From Sympetrum striolatum (Eukaryota; Arthropoda; Insecta; Odonata; Libellulidae), in contig OX388343.1 in assembly GCA_947579665.1 (NCBI GenBank), positions 102,863,657 through 102,927,656 of the forward strand: DNA of 64,000 bases. Direction: 5' to 3'. Positions 31,970 to 43,245 of this stretch are shown piece by piece; position 1 is the first letter of the stretch; each line of letters opens with the position of its first letter. The notes beneath the pieces were generated by a model. It made no database searches. It saw nothing but the letters and a program-made list of their open reading frames with translations, and was not told the DNA's origin. Both the position numbers and the translations under genes were made by a program.

Positions 31970-33850
31970 TGAACAAATATTCCTCATTAAATCAGAAAAT
32001 TATTTAAAAAAATCGGCAAAAAATGGTTATTTTTCCGAACATTTTCAGTTTTTGGCGGTATTTTGCCTGAAATTCGTAAAAATATATCTGAATATGGACT
32101 CGGTTTAAGATGAAACTAGAAATTTCCATATTTTGCACAGATAATCCTATATTTAAGCAAATTTCAGTTAAATTGGCGAAAATGTAAATTTTTTCGAAAA
32201 GTTATTTTCTGATGTATTTTCCTAAATTTTGAGAAAACCTACTCGAAATAGGACTCGTTTAAATGATATCAGCAAGATCTTTCCTTATTTTGAACTAACA
32301 TTCCAATTTTACCAGCAAGTTACGGGTAAATTGGCAAAAAATGGGAATTTTTTCAAATATATTCACAACTGTAAAAACATTTATAGTTTTTATAAGTTCC
32401 TGAATAAAAACCTTTATGGAAAATTATTAATCAGTTTTCAGTTATATCTTTCTACAACATCTCGGCCGAATCGATAGATTATACAATTTTTCCAGATTTT
32501 TGGCTATATTTTGCCTAATATTCGAGAAAGCTAGACAAATTTGGATTTGTCTTGAAGTATAAACCGATTTTCTTAGATAAATTGCACAAAAATCCCCTTT
32601 ATTAGCAAAGAACGAAGAAATCGACGAAAATTTCGAATTTTTTCGATTCTGTTCAGTTTTTGGGCTGTATTTTGCCTGAAATTTACGAAAGTATAGCCGT
32701 ATTTAGACTAGCCTTAGTGACGCAAGCAAAAACATTCCATGTATGGAAATTAAATTCCTTTTTTATTAGCAACTTTCGGAAATATCAGCGAAATATGGGT
32801 ATGTTTATAATTTTTCAGTATTTTTGGCTGAATTTTTTTGATTTTATAAAAACTAGTCAAATTTGGAAACGTTTTGAAGAAATTTGCATGTTTATCCCAT
32901 ATTTTCAAAACATATTCCACTGTAATTAGCGATTCTCCGAAAAATTGGCGAAAAGTGAACACTTTTTTTTCAATTCTTCAGATTTTGGATTTATTGTGCC
33001 AAGAAATTCAAGATAAACTATTCGAAATACGAATCTTTTTGATGATGTTAGCGAGACATTTACATATTTTTAAAGAAATTCCATTTCAATTAACATATTT
33101 TGAAAACAAATCAGCGAAAAATGAAAATGTTATGGAAAATTTTCTCTTCTTTGGCTGTATTTTACCTATATTTCAAGAAAATATAGTCGTATCTGGACAT
33201 GGATTGAAGATCTGAGCGTTAACCTTCCATATTTTGAAGCTAAATGCCACATTAATCCGTAAATATCGGGGACATCGGCATAAAATTGGTATTTTTTCGA
33301 TATTGTTTTTGGTTTTTTTCTGTATTTTGCCTGAAATTCGAAAATACCCAGTGGCATTTGGACTCGTTGTGAAGATCTTACCGAGATATTTCCATATTTT
33401 GAACAAATATTCCACATGTATCAGCTAATTTCGGAAAATTCTAAGAAAAATGGTAATTCTTTCAATCTCTTTCAGTATTTTGGCTGTATTTTGACTTAAA
33501 TTGGAGAGCACTAGTTGTATAAGGACTCTTATTGAAGACCTTACCGAGATTTATACATATTTCTAACAAATATTTTACATAAAACTACAAATTTAGGAAA
33601 AATGGGCTTTTTTTGAAAATGTTTACTTATTTGGCTGAATTTTGCTTAAATTTTGAGGAAACCTAGTCGTTTTTGGACACGTTTTGAAGAGGAAAGCCAG
33701 ATTTTTTCTTTTTTAACAAAATCTCACATTTATAAGCAAATTTCGGAAAAATCAACAAGAAATTGGCATTTTTCGATCGGTTTCTCGGTTTTCTTTTTTT
33801 TGGCTTTTTTTACCTTTAATCCGAGAATACGAAATTATTCGATAGGTATG
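31970..33850. repeat. Diverged satellite, period about 165 bp
   Basis: The phrase TTTTGGCTGTATTTTGCCTGAAATTCG, with variants, recurs near 32045, 32215, 32495, 32660, 32825, 32990, 33150, 33310, 33480, 33630 and 33800. It is followed by AGTCGTATTTGGACTCG, CCATATTTTGAACAAATATTCCAC and CGG.AAAAT. Spacing is 150-170 bp, with one gap of two periods. Monomers are perhaps 70% alike. ORFs in this stretch are by-products. Single monomers also flank the CR1/Jockey-like relic at 24123 and 27931. Confidence 0.85.
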
Positions 33851-33859
33851 AAATATTTC

Positions 33860-34130
33860 TGTATCACCTATTGTTTAGGAGGTTTTTGTAAAACACTGAT
33901 AAACCGGAAGTTGCTGATTGTGCACTTTGTGGTAGCTCTAACGTAAAAACTATTTTCCGTATCAATACCAATCTTCATACATAGCAGTACGTATATAGCA
34001 TACCAATCAGCATATAGGTAGATGCTGTTAGAGTGGATTAGCTTTTGGAGTGAATTGGTCAACCGGAAGTTGAGCTTTATTTTTCGAAGCTCGTCTCCGT
34101 TGTTGCAAAATTTCTCTATTAATCCTATAT
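33860..34130. repeat. Interspersed repeat related to the array's repeat family
   Basis: Contains AACCGGAAGTTGAGCTTTAT and AAAACACTGATAAACCGGAA, the reverse complements of motifs in the tandem array (AAAAGCTCAACTTCTGGTT near 41448 and 43356). A degraded insect repeat copy; ends are not defined. Confidence 0.5.
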
Positions 34131-34834
34131 TTAGGCATACGCAATCATCTACAAAAGTTACGAAAAATTTATTTTTCTATTAGTTTTATTAGAAAAAATA
34201 TTCGCTGCCAACCACCATCTGTTTTAACATAGCTACCCAATTTTGTGTTTATTGCGAGATATTTACGTCTAAACGTCGTTTTCATTTATACCTTTTTGTT
34301 ATCATGTTAAATACAACATGATTGCCATGTTTCTTCAAAGTTTTATTTGGAGGCTGATTTTAAATTAAAAACACGCATATTTATTTCAAAACAATTATTC
34401 AGTTATAATATTTAGCTGAAAATTATAACTGTGAGATGACTCTCTTGCAGTAGATTGAGCTCATGCTGATTGATAAGGTTTAAAAGTTTTCTCCTTTGCT
34501 TTTTATTCCATTTGTCATTATTGGTTTTATTTTCTGTATATTGTTAATTTTCGACATTCTCTGTCACTTTTTAGGTTCCCGATGTTTAAATGTGTGGTCT
34601 TTATTATTAATAATAGTTTTTGTTTGTAATTTGCTAAAATTTTAACATTTATGGTATTTGCAAGATGGAAGTGAAAGAGAAAATGTCTGCCGTAGCCGGG
34701 GATGGTATTGCATAAATTTACAATTAATCCTCAGTTTTATCGGTTTTCATCGAATATGACCAGAAAAACATTATTTATCACCTTTGTGGCAATTAGTTAA
34801 TATAATATAAATTTTTAAACACGTATACATCCCA
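34131..34834. other. AT-rich intergenic DNA, nothing recognised
   Basis: No open frame with protein-like content and no repeat boundary that I could define. It separates the degraded repeat copy from the SINE. Confidence 0.4.
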
Positions 34835-34932
34835 AGGAATAACGGACTTGATGAGGGTCTGATAGGGCCGGGAATTGAACCCGGGATCTTCCTCTATCCG
34901 GCAAATTTAAATTTAATATAGCCACCGGGAAT
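34835..34932 (-). mobile_element. tRNA-derived SINE head
   Basis: On the minus strand a region starting GGTGGCTATATTAAATTTAA continues to CCCGGGTTCAATTCCCGGCC. GGTTCAATTCC (34871-34881 in reverse) matches the RNA polymerase III B box (GGTTCRANNCC), and GTGGCTATAT is a plausible degenerate A box. The cloverleaf is not complete, so this is a SINE or tRNA pseudogene, not a functional tRNA. Confidence 0.6.
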
Positions 34933-34959
34933 ACTGTCGTAGATAAAAAAATTCTTATT

Positions 34960-35118
34960 TGTGGAGAAAGTCATGTGCTGGCCACATCAGATTTTTACTT
35001 TCTTCATTTACGAAGTATAGAGAAAGTATTGTTTTCATGAAAAAATTCGACATCGAGATTTCTACGGAAATACATGTTTTGGGGTCCCTGGAACACGTTT
35101 TAACCATTTTCGGAATGT
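34960..35118. repeat. Interspersed repeat copy with TACTTTCT terminal hairpin
   Basis: TTTTACTTTCTTCATTTACG and TATAGAGAAAGTATTG form a partial hairpin. The following GAAATACATGTTTTGGGGTC CCTGGAACACG is the reverse complement of sequence within the array unit (43515-43560: GAACCCCAAAACATGCATTT). One repeat family thus occurs on both sides of the Tx1-like element. Confidence 0.65.
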
Positions 35119-35122
35119 TTTC

Positions 35123-35170
35123 TGTGTGTGTGTGTGTGTGTGTGTTATTATTATTATTATTATTACTATT
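35123..35170. repeat. (GT)n then (TTA)n microsatellites
   Basis: GT run at about 35123-35144, directly followed by TTA repeats to about 35170. The TTA part, read on the minus strand as (AAT)n, is at the 3' end of the Tx1-like element and may be its tail. Confidence 0.85.
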
Positions 35171-35516
35171 TATCCCAGGTAGGGAGTGTACACAAAGCTC
35201 CAAATCGGCCGTCTGGCGTGAATGGAGCGGTGCGGGCCCCTTGCCCGCATCCCCTCTCAGTGCGGCCGTCCTACCTTCGTATATAATCCCGAGAACCCCC
35301 TCGCCGAGTTCGCCAGGGCTCAGCCTGGGTTACCTCGACCCTAACAAATTCCCAACCCCCAAACCCTCACCCACCCTCCGCCCTAACCCACCCAACCCCG
35401 TTCCACCGCGACCCTCCCCCCAAACCCCCCTCCCACTACCTCGGCCCCTTTGCCCCAGCCCCACTAACCCAGCCCCCTGCCCCTGCCCAACTGCCCCAGT
35501 CCCCGTTCCCCCCAAC

Positions 35517-36363
35517 CTATTCCAGAGTCTGGAACCTAACCGTGTGCTGTTGTGGTTGGTGTCGGTGAGTGTCGTGCGCATGTGAGTGAGACGCCGCCGA
35601 TGATGATGGTGATGATGATGATGATGATGAGGATGATGATGATGATGGCGATGACGGTGCCAGCAGCTTGCACGACTCTTTTAAACTGCCCGTTTCGGAA
35701 TCGAGTAGGTAACCCCCCTGCGCCCAGAACCGGGTGTGTGCCGCTTTCGTTCCGTTCAGATTCGCTCTTCCATCTTCCGACACCAGTTGGCTCCTGAGGG
35801 CGTTGCTGAAGGCGACGAGGTAGTCGACGTGCGCCCTCTTGCCTCGCATGTACAACGTCAATTCGTTATACACGACGCCTTTCGTGAGGTTGATGAGGAA
35901 GTTCGAGAGGGCGCAACGTCGCTTGTCGGCGGTACCTGCGGGTTTGAGGCCGGCGAAACGACGAGGATCACCGCTGTCACGGTGATCCACTTGATCGCAC
36001 AGGTCACGGCTCCCCAGACGGGCTTGTACTTTCGGCAGCAGAATAGCAGGTGCCGTTCGTCCCCGACCTCGTCTGGGCACCACGGGCACCCGTCCGGTCT
36101 GATTCCGGCTGGTGGAGGAAAACGGCGTCCACCCAGGCACCGTGGGCGAAACGCCAGGCCGCGTCGGCGTGATGTCCAAGGGTCCGCCAAGCCCCCATTT
36201 CCCGCCAGTTGATCGGCTCTTCGTCTCGCTTTCCCCTGAACGGCCAGACATCCCTGTTTTGGAGGTGCAAGAACTCCCTCTACGCCTCTCTCTTCGACAG
36301 AGGTAGTCTTTGCTCCGTTTTCGAAAGGGCGCTGTCGAACAGGAATTCGAGCGGCCCGTCGCA
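35517..36363 (-). pseudogene. Tx1-like element: C-terminal domain with zinc motif
   Basis: Beyond the insertion the minus strand reads DGCPWCPDEVGDERHLLFCC, a C-X2-C-X8-H-X4-C motif typical of the C-terminus of L1/Tx1-group proteins. After a frameshift it continues SNFLINLTKGVVYNELTLYM and YLVAFSNALRSQLVSED, again family-like, and AHTRFWAQGGYLL. The last part is a serine run encoded by the (GAT)n tract and a His-rich tail ending at 35517. The tract expansion may have overwritten the true C-terminus. Confidence 0.7.
35599..35656. repeat. (GAT)n microsatellite
   Basis: GAT repeats with a few interruptions inside the C-terminal reading frame of the Tx1-like element, where the minus strand encodes polyserine. 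Confidence 0.9.
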
Positions 36364-37352
36364 CAGTGGTCCAAAATAGAAAAAAGCCAGCCATAAGTCC
36401 AAAATTGCTTTTTTAGAGATATAAACTTAACTCTTTAAAATCGCCGTTTTTAAGCTAAGTATGCATTCACTATCACTGACAATGTTCAGAAATCCCATAT
36501 CGAAGATATGAAGAGGATATTTGATCGTGCGAATGAGTCAATGGATGCGGTACTCTGGTAAATACGCTTTGGTTTGGATACTTTACGGATTCTTGCCACA
36601 AGTTAGAAATATGCTTCAACTTTTGAGACAGTTAGTTAGCTCGAATGTACGGTAACGGGTTCATACATTGCAGAAAAGGCACAATCTGATTGTTTTTCTA
36701 CAACTTACCCTTTCCACCCTCGCGCACGAGAGCCACACGAAAAGCCCCAAAAAACTAAAACAATCCAACGAAGCCGCCGTACTTCCAGACTCAGCAGCGC
36801 GGACCCGGATCGTGTAGCGTGATCAAAAAAACGCGTTTATTTTCGTGGTCGGTAACGTTCATAAAAGATCTCTGCTGAATATTCTTACACGATCTTCACC
36901 CAATACTCTGGTGTAATTTCCCGCTGCACATATTTTTTAAACAAAAGATATCGACTACTTGTCAAATGTCAAATATTGTCTGAAAAAAGCGTCCGCCATT
37001 TTGTGATCGAACACCACACAAATATTGACCAATATCCTTGAAACTGACTGATAGTATAGATAAAGTACCAATTTGATCGAATATAATGTTTTTTATTCCA
37101 CTCTATTCCTACCACAAGTCCACTATTAGCTTAACTTATAAGATTTTCGAAGGAAAATAGAATCGGGCATGTTTTTGGAAATTTAGTCATGTTTGACCCT
37201 CCGTATCTAAGTAATGCATAAGATTTATGGATAATGACTTACCGTTCCATGATCAGCAATCATTTGGCTGTATAAATGCAGATTTTCAAGCTTATATCTC
37301 GAAAAAAGCAATTTTGGACTTTTCTCTGGCTTTTTTCTATTTCGGACCACTG
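36364..37352. mobile_element. 989-bp non-autonomous inverted-repeat element inserted in the Tx1-like element
   Basis: Terminal inverted repeats of about 65 bp begin CAGTGGTCC(A/G)AAATAGAAAA and include AAGTCCAAAATTGCTTTTTT; they lie at 36364-36429 and 37288-37352, with a few differences. Outside, the retrotransposon frame resumes on both sides (QEPTD before, GPLEF after). The flanks next to the termini are TA and CA on the plus strand at 37353-37354 and 36362-36363, so a TA target with one decayed copy is possible. No open frame in the interior suggests a transposase. Superfamily uncertain (Tc1/mariner or hAT). Confidence 0.8.
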
Positions 37353-39290
37353 TACGTCGGTTGGTTCCTGGTCACTAGGTGACCGAGAACGCCTCGGCCG
37401 AGGGAGCCTCCAGGCTCGTACTACGGACTGGTGGTAACCATCCGAGTGCGCCACTTCCCGGAACGGTCTGTTGTTCGACAGGGAGCTGATGATGTCCGGA
37501 CCGGCCAGCACGTCGCTCAGGAGCGCGGATTACACGCGTTGCCACGTGGACGTGCCCTCGTGGAGGAGCATCCTCTGCACCGTGATGAAGCGGAACCCCA
37601 GTAACTTGGTCTCCACGTCGACCAGTCCCAGCCCCCCCTGGTCGACTGGCGCCGTGAGTTATTCGACGGAAACGCTGGATCTCCTCGACGGCGGTTGCGG
37701 ACGGCGTGAACGTCTGGACCAGGTGCCAGGTCCTGGGGGCGACGAATTGGTTGATAGCGAGGACCCTGCCGCGGAGGGACATGGAGGCGATCCTAGGTTT
37801 CCACCGGGTGGTAGCGGTGTCTATCTTCGCGTATATTTCCTCCTCTACGGCCGTTCTCTCGGCCCTTGTACAGTTGTCCACGTAGCATCCCAGGAACTTG
37901 GTGCCGTCGGGACGCCACTCGAATCCAAGTGGTTGATCACCTCGGGTGGTCCAAGTTCCGACCCATATCCCCCAGCACTTCTCTTTGTTTAGGCGGGCTC
38001 CGCTCCTTCTTGAGTATTCTTCGAAGGCCGGCAAGATCTTGTGGATATCCTCCTTGCGATCGACGAAGACGTTAATGTCGTCGGCATACGCGCGCACGGC
38101 CAGGCGTGTGTCCTGCGGTAATGCCGCTCCCGCGAGGGTAGACGAGAGTTTCCTCACCAGGGGCTCGATCGCAAGGGAGTATAGCTGTCCCGACATTGGG
38201 CATCCCTGCCTTATTCCGCAGGCGACGGATATGGGTGAGGTGAGTCCTCCCGCCAGTCTCACCATGGACGTCGCGTCGGCGTATAGGGTGCGGATCAGAC
38301 GCAGGAAGTTGCCCCCCCAGTCCCATCGCCGCCAGAACCGCGAAGAGGTAGCGATGCCTCACCCTGTCGAACGCCTTGGACTGGTCCAAGGACAGTATCG
38401 CCAGGGGTTGGCGCCTCCGGTTCTTCAGGCGGACAACGTCGCGGATCGTGGTGGTCGTATCGAAAATGGTGCGACCCGGGACGCAGTAACTCTGCTCGCC
38501 CGACGTGAGAGCGGGCATGACGGTCCTGATCCTGTTGGCGATCGCCTTGGCGACGACTTTGTAGTCGGCCACCATGATGGAGATCGGCCGCCATCCTCCG
38601 ACGTCCAGGGCGTCGCCACCTTTGGGCAGGAGCCGGACGACCGCAGTCCTCGTCAACCTGGGTAGGGTTCCGCTCCGCAGCGACGCCTCGACCATAGTGC
38701 AGAAGGGGAGACGCAGGACGTCCCACAAGCGGATGTAGAGCTCCGGGGTGAGACCGTCGATCCCGGGGGCCTTGCCTCTCTGCAGCGCTTTGAGCGCCTC
38801 GTGCAGTTCGATCTCGGAGATGGGTAGGTCAAGCCGCTCTCACTCAGCGACATGCAGTCGGTCCAGGGGCCGGAAGAAATCGTCCCGTTCCTCTTCGAAG
38901 TCGTCTGGAGGGTTACACAGCTCCGCGTAGTAGTCTCGAACGTGCTGGGCGACTTTCGCGTGCTCTTTGACGTTCTGCCCGTCGATGCGGAGTTGGCTGA
39001 GCGGTCTCGGCGACGTTATGGTCGCCCAGCGATCGACGTGTGCGGCGGCGGGGCCGTCGTTAGCGAGGATCGACTCCCAACCGGCACTGGCCACGATGGC
39101 GTTGGCTTGCTCCTGCAGGAGAGCGGTCTCCTCGGGCACCGTCCTTCCCCTTCTCCTGTCAGTGGCGTAGGCGATGGTGTACTCCTTCACTTCGGACTTG
39201 ATTTTTTCCAAACCCGAGAGCGGATCCATTTCGGGGTCGCGTCTTTCCTGACAGAGGGCTCGGATGAGCTCCCTCGCGTGCCTGACATAC
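37353..39290 (-). pseudogene. Tx1-like element: reverse transcriptase domain
   Basis: The frame resumes HARELIRALCQERRDPEMDP after the stop, passes a linker, and loses frame near 38838 (HVAE stop) before LPISEIELHEALKALQRGKA PGIDGLTPEL. Then come RPISIMVADYKVVAKAIANR, GEQSYCVPGRTIFD and LSLDQSKAFDRVRHRYLFAV. A frameshift lies in the run of C at 38306-38313. Afterwards GIRQGCPMSGQLYSLAIEPL and AVRAYADDINVFVDRKEDIH carry the catalytic YADD intact, followed by SRRSGARLNKEKCWG and KFLGCYV. The thumb runs to about 37520, and the reading frame is cut at 37352 by the inserted element. Confidence 0.85.
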
Positions 39291-39294
39291 GCCT

Positions 39295-40122
39295 AGTCCT
39301 CGAGCAGTGCGTTGTCGAAGCGCCAATAGGGACACCTCGACCACTCGAATCTGAGGGGAACCGTCAGGAAGACAGCCCTGTGGTCTGTGAAGGATGGTAA
39401 GGTCTTGATGGTCGTCGCGTCGTGGACCTTGTCCGCAGATACGTAGAGGCGGTCCAGCCTGGCTCGCGAGCTTCGGGAGGCGTGGGTGTAGCCCGGCGCT
39501 CCGGGCCTCAGCGCGGACCAGGCGTCGACCAGGTCGAAGTCCCGCACGAGCGATCGCAGTGCGGCGGCGTACACCAGGTGCCTCTCCCAGCCCGAAGTCC
39601 TGCCTGTGACGGGGGAAAGGGTCACGTTAAAGTCGCCCCCATGACGACGAATGCGTCGTGACTGAGGTTGGCTTGACGGAAACACGTCAGCTGGTCCCTG
39701 AGGGCGTCGACGAGGGAGTTGGCGAGCCTTTGATCGTGCGGCCCATACACGGAGAGGAGGAGGAGAGTGATCTTTCCCTCCATGCTCTACGGAAGGTCCA
39801 GGGTGACCGCGAGGGCGTGCCCCGCGAACACGACCGTCGGTGTCACCACGAATGTTCTTAGGTTCCTCCTTATGCCGATGGCGGTGCCAGATTGCGTAGT
39901 CGTGGGTGGGCAGAAGTGGAGCTCGTACTGCGGGAGCGTCTGCGGGAGCGTCTGCAGGGGCCTGTTGGAGGTATTGGTCACCTGCAGCAGTACTACGACC
40001 GGTTCCGTGGTGTTCAGGAACGTGGTCACCTGGGCCCACTTCCCTTTGCTCTTTACCGATCGTACATTGAGGATCGACACGGAGAATCCCAACGCCCTCC
40101 AGGTTGTTTCCTCTCCCACCAT
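39295..40122 (-). pseudogene. Tx1-like element: APE-type endonuclease domain
   Basis: Starts near MVGEETTWRALGFSVSILNV, with RSVKSKGKWAQVTTFL (N-terminal N and K/R landmarks). The next landmark normally reads LLQET; here it is VVLLQVTN, so the catalytic glutamate is replaced by valine. After frameshifts the domain continues GGDFNVTLSPVTGRTSGWER (metal-binding DFN), THASRSSRARLDRLYVS (S.A.LDR) and SFTDHRAVFLTVPL (catalytic DH). A TAG at about 39294-39296 follows NALLED. The endonuclease would nick target DNA to prime reverse transcription; with these lesions it cannot. Confidence 0.8.
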
Positions 40123-40128
40123 GTTCGT

Positions 40129-40172
40129 GGAGGATGGATGGATGGAAGGATGGATGGATGGAAGGATGGATG
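40129..40172. repeat. (GGAT)n microsatellite
   Basis: GGATGGATGGAAGGATGGAT repeats at the 5' edge of the Tx1-like element. It may mark the insertion boundary. Confidence 0.9.
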
Positions 40173-41509
40173 AGCGGTTACGCAGACTCCAAGTCTCGGA
40201 GTTTTGCCAAGATCCTGCTGACCCTCATCCTCAGGGCCAGATATGCAGAAAAGGAACTCAATATACATTAACTATTACTTTACCATTACACATTACTTCT
40301 TCATTACCCTAATATACATTACCAAGCTTATACTCTAACTAACAACAAAGAGGAGACACAGAAATTAAAAAAAACTTTTGTCCCCACGAAAAAGTGTGAG
40401 GAAGCTACTGAAGTGTATACAAAAATCAGAATTTTACTTCACATTGGCATATAATGCAGGATAATTATTTATCTCACAATAAATTCCAAAGTTTTGAGAG
40501 GAAATTATTCATCAAAGATGCAAAATCTTTCTATTTCTATGGAAAATATGAATTAATTAAAATGTAGTAGTAGATGAGAAAATACATAAAGAACACATCA
40601 ATACCTTACTTTATTCCATGCTTTTCGAATGGCATCAATCTAACAACACTTCTATCCTCAAACTATATATGGAGGATGAGGCTGAGAAGAGGTTTTCCAG
40701 TTCATGATGTGGACCGACATATTTTCTTTCTCAATGCTCTTCTTTCATAGTAACTGATATTGCATCTTACCACACTACATATACAACCATTCAGATAATA
40801 ATAATATGTTTATTAAGAGTGCTATCCCATTGACAGTTTACAATGAAACATTTACAGTATTATAAAATACTATCGCAATAAGAAATATAGCCAGGAAAAA
40901 TAAATTCAATCAATAAAATACTGTCTAGAAAATACAATAATGTTAACTTAATATCTAAATTTATATTTTTAAAACAGACGTTGTCTTAGGTGAAGGAATT
41001 ATTCATTCAAAAGTTGTGAGATAAAATATCGAGTTATTGTGGTTAGCGCCATAGATTTGAAATTTTTACAACATAGTGGCCATAACGTGCTACCGGCAGA
41101 AAAATTGTGATTTTGAACCTCAGTTTCATCGGTTCGACTCCAAAGGGCCCCAAAGTCCTTATTTTTCCAAAATAAATGCATTGCTTTGATTTTTGGGAAT
41201 TAAAAAAAATACTTTCCGGATAGGTAGAGAATCAAAACTCAGGGAGCATATATGTATGTTCATGATTCAACTCCGGTATATCAGTATTTCACGAATAACT
41301 CCTTAGCAATCAGTGAAAAAAAAATATGTTCCATAGCGCAATTATAGAAAATTACAATTTCTAAAACAAAAGTATGTACCTACATATAATTTTTTTGGAG
41401 ATATTTCACAACAAAGGAAATTTGCTTCCAATAATAAAAAAGCTCAACTTCTGGTTAAACGATTTGCTCAAAAAAATAATCAACTCTGTCAGCACAAAAA
41501 AGTATATAT
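40173..41509. other. AT-rich flank of the tandem array, no gene
   Basis: No protein-like frame. It contains AATAATAATATGTTTATTAA (40797-40816), a common retroelement-tail style sequence. It also contains repeat fragments that foreshadow the array (41230-41510: AACTCC.TA.CAATCAGT and CTCAACTTCTGGTTAAACGA). Confidence 0.5.
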
Positions 41510-41917
41510 GTGAAGTTTGGTACTGATTATTGGAACTATTTTTTAATGATAATCAGATACCAATACTAGAAAAATATATTCTAAAATCTTAAGAAAAACA
41601 TACCTTATTTTGTCATCACCAATTGGAAAGGCATTGCAATAACTGCATCCAACGATAATCTCAATTAGGATGCCTTCTTCAAAGCACATTGATTATTAAA
41701 ATGTCTCTCTCAACATGAGAGGTAAGATCAGACCCTCTACACAAAAACTTCAAGTTTTAGTCCCATAATGGGCAGAACGTCTCTATCAAGATTTGAGAGC
41801 TACCCCGTGGTACCCAGACCCACTCAATGGACAGAATCTCTCAGCCTGGGGGAGGCATCACACCACTCCATAGTGAGAATTTTATTCTGCTAGGGTAGCT
41901 AGGGTAATGGGACCAAC
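41510..41917 (-). repeat. Short partial copy of the array's exon-D segment, left of the array
   Basis: Matches 49790-50430 of the array unit with an internal deletion: TTTTTTAATGATAATCAG, CTTAAGAAAAACATACCTTA, GTGGTACCCAGACCCACTC and ATTCTGCTAGGGTAGCT. It includes an exon-like segment on the minus strand (41604-41689) reading CFEEGILIEIIVG...CNAFPIGDDKIR before GTATGT. At 41918 the sequence joins the start of the first full unit through CTAGGGTAATGGGACCA, which occurs nowhere else in the array. Confidence 0.7.
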
Positions 41918-43199
41918 ACAAAGTTCCCAAAATGGCCTGTGGAAAAACTACTACTAAATCGTCGACCCATAACCTTTTGCCAGAGCAGTGCAGAGCTTAT
42001 GTTAAAAATTTAATGTACTAAAACCAAACTAGCTAGGAAAACCCTATGCTCCGAAGGACAGGATACACAAAGAATATATTTCTATGAAATTCTATGAACC
42101 TATTATATTTCCATTCGAAGTTCTATTGGAAATGGATACGTTGCCAATAAAGAATAGCAATTACACACCTGAAAAAGAATAATATTAATAAATGACTGAT
42201 GAAAATTTTAAAACTTAGGTCTCATATTTTTCCTTAAGTAGATAATCAGCAACTTCCCGTTGATCAGTATTTCATGAATAACTCCTAAACAATCAGTTAT
42301 ACAAAAATAATAATTGTATATACCTAAGTATCAGATTAATTGAGATATTTTGCAAAAATCAGAAACGAGCCTCCAAAGTAGAGCTCGACTTTCAGCTAAC
42401 CGATTTAAACCAGAAACTCATCAACTCTAAAAACAGCAACCAAAGTACTATATATGAAATTTGACGGTGATAAAACAAATAGTTTTCATATTACAGTGCC
42501 CATAAAGTACATAATCACCTACTTCCCATTTATCAGTATTTCACAAATAACTCCTTACCAATCAATGATAAAAAAATTTGATGTGGCCAACACATGACTT
42601 TCTCCGTATTTATTGAAAACAGAAGCCTATGCCGGTAGCATATAAATAACTCAAAAACAATCAGTGTTACGAAGAAATGATTTATACAAACGTTGTAGTA
42701 AAATACATTATCTATACCTTTTGTACGTAAACGTATATACCTAAATTGCATTTCGACAGAGATATGTATGAAAAACCTCCATTTCTGGATTAACAACAAC
42801 TTCTGGTTAACCATTATTGAAGAATAATTCCTAAAAAATCAGTGTCACAAAAAAATGTTTTTACAAAAGTTGTAGTAAAGTACATTATCTACATTTTTTG
42901 TGCGTAAATGTATGTACCTATTTTGCCTTCTTACAGAGATATTTAAGAAACAAAAGTTTGCTCTGGATAAACCGCAACTTTCGGTTAAGCGATATTCACC
43001 AAAAACTAATCAACTTTTGGCATTGTTAGGAAAATTCTAAATATAAATTTTTAAAATGATCGAATAATTACTTATTAAGATAGAGCGCCCACAAGCATTT
43101 TAACCACAGACAGACATGTTTGGGAAAATAGCTAAAACATGATCTCTGGGCCCCAAACCATCTATTTCTGTCAAAATCTGTAGGTCTAATTTTTTTGCG

Positions 43200-43245
43200 A
43201 ATACTATACTTTCTCTATACTACGTATAGGGAGAAAGTAAAAATA
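43200..43245. repeat. Terminal hairpin of the interspersed repeat (in each array unit)
   Basis: ACTTTCTCTATACTACGTAT continuing AGGGAGAAAGT forms a near-perfect hairpin. A related version with TATATACTATGAATATGG lies near 43588-43620. The same motifs recur in every unit (47752-47783, 53097-53128, 58442-58473, 63787-63818) and near 35000. Sequence following it (AACCCCAAAACATGCATTTC on one strand) is shared with 34960-35118. Confidence 0.7.

Larger units (their letters stand above)
35148..40128 (-). mobile_element. L1/Tx1-like non-LTR retrotransposon, dead, GC-rich
   Basis: The whole interval is far richer in G+C than its surroundings. On the minus strand it has, in order, an APE-type endonuclease, a reverse transcriptase with AYADD, a C-terminal CX2CX8HX4C zinc motif, a C-rich trailer and an (AAT)n tail. 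This order and the RT phrases (LDQSKAFDRVRHRYLF, GIRQGCPMSGQLYSLAIEPL) fit the L1/Tx1 group. It is interrupted at 36364-37352 by a foreign inverted-repeat element. The 5' boundary is taken at the (GGAT)n run. Confidence 0.8.

Noticed and set aside
34835..34932. Functional tRNA gene
   Set aside because: Only the B-box half is convincing; the acceptor, D and anticodon arms cannot be paired, so it was called a SINE head.
34959..35585. Pro-rich ORF of 208 residues
   Set aside because: Runs through microsatellites and the C-rich trailer of the Tx1-like element. No domain.
35552..40312. Numerous GC-rich plus-strand ORFs, up to 239 residues
   Set aside because: Antisense shadows of the Tx1-like element, whose minus strand carries the recognisable domains.
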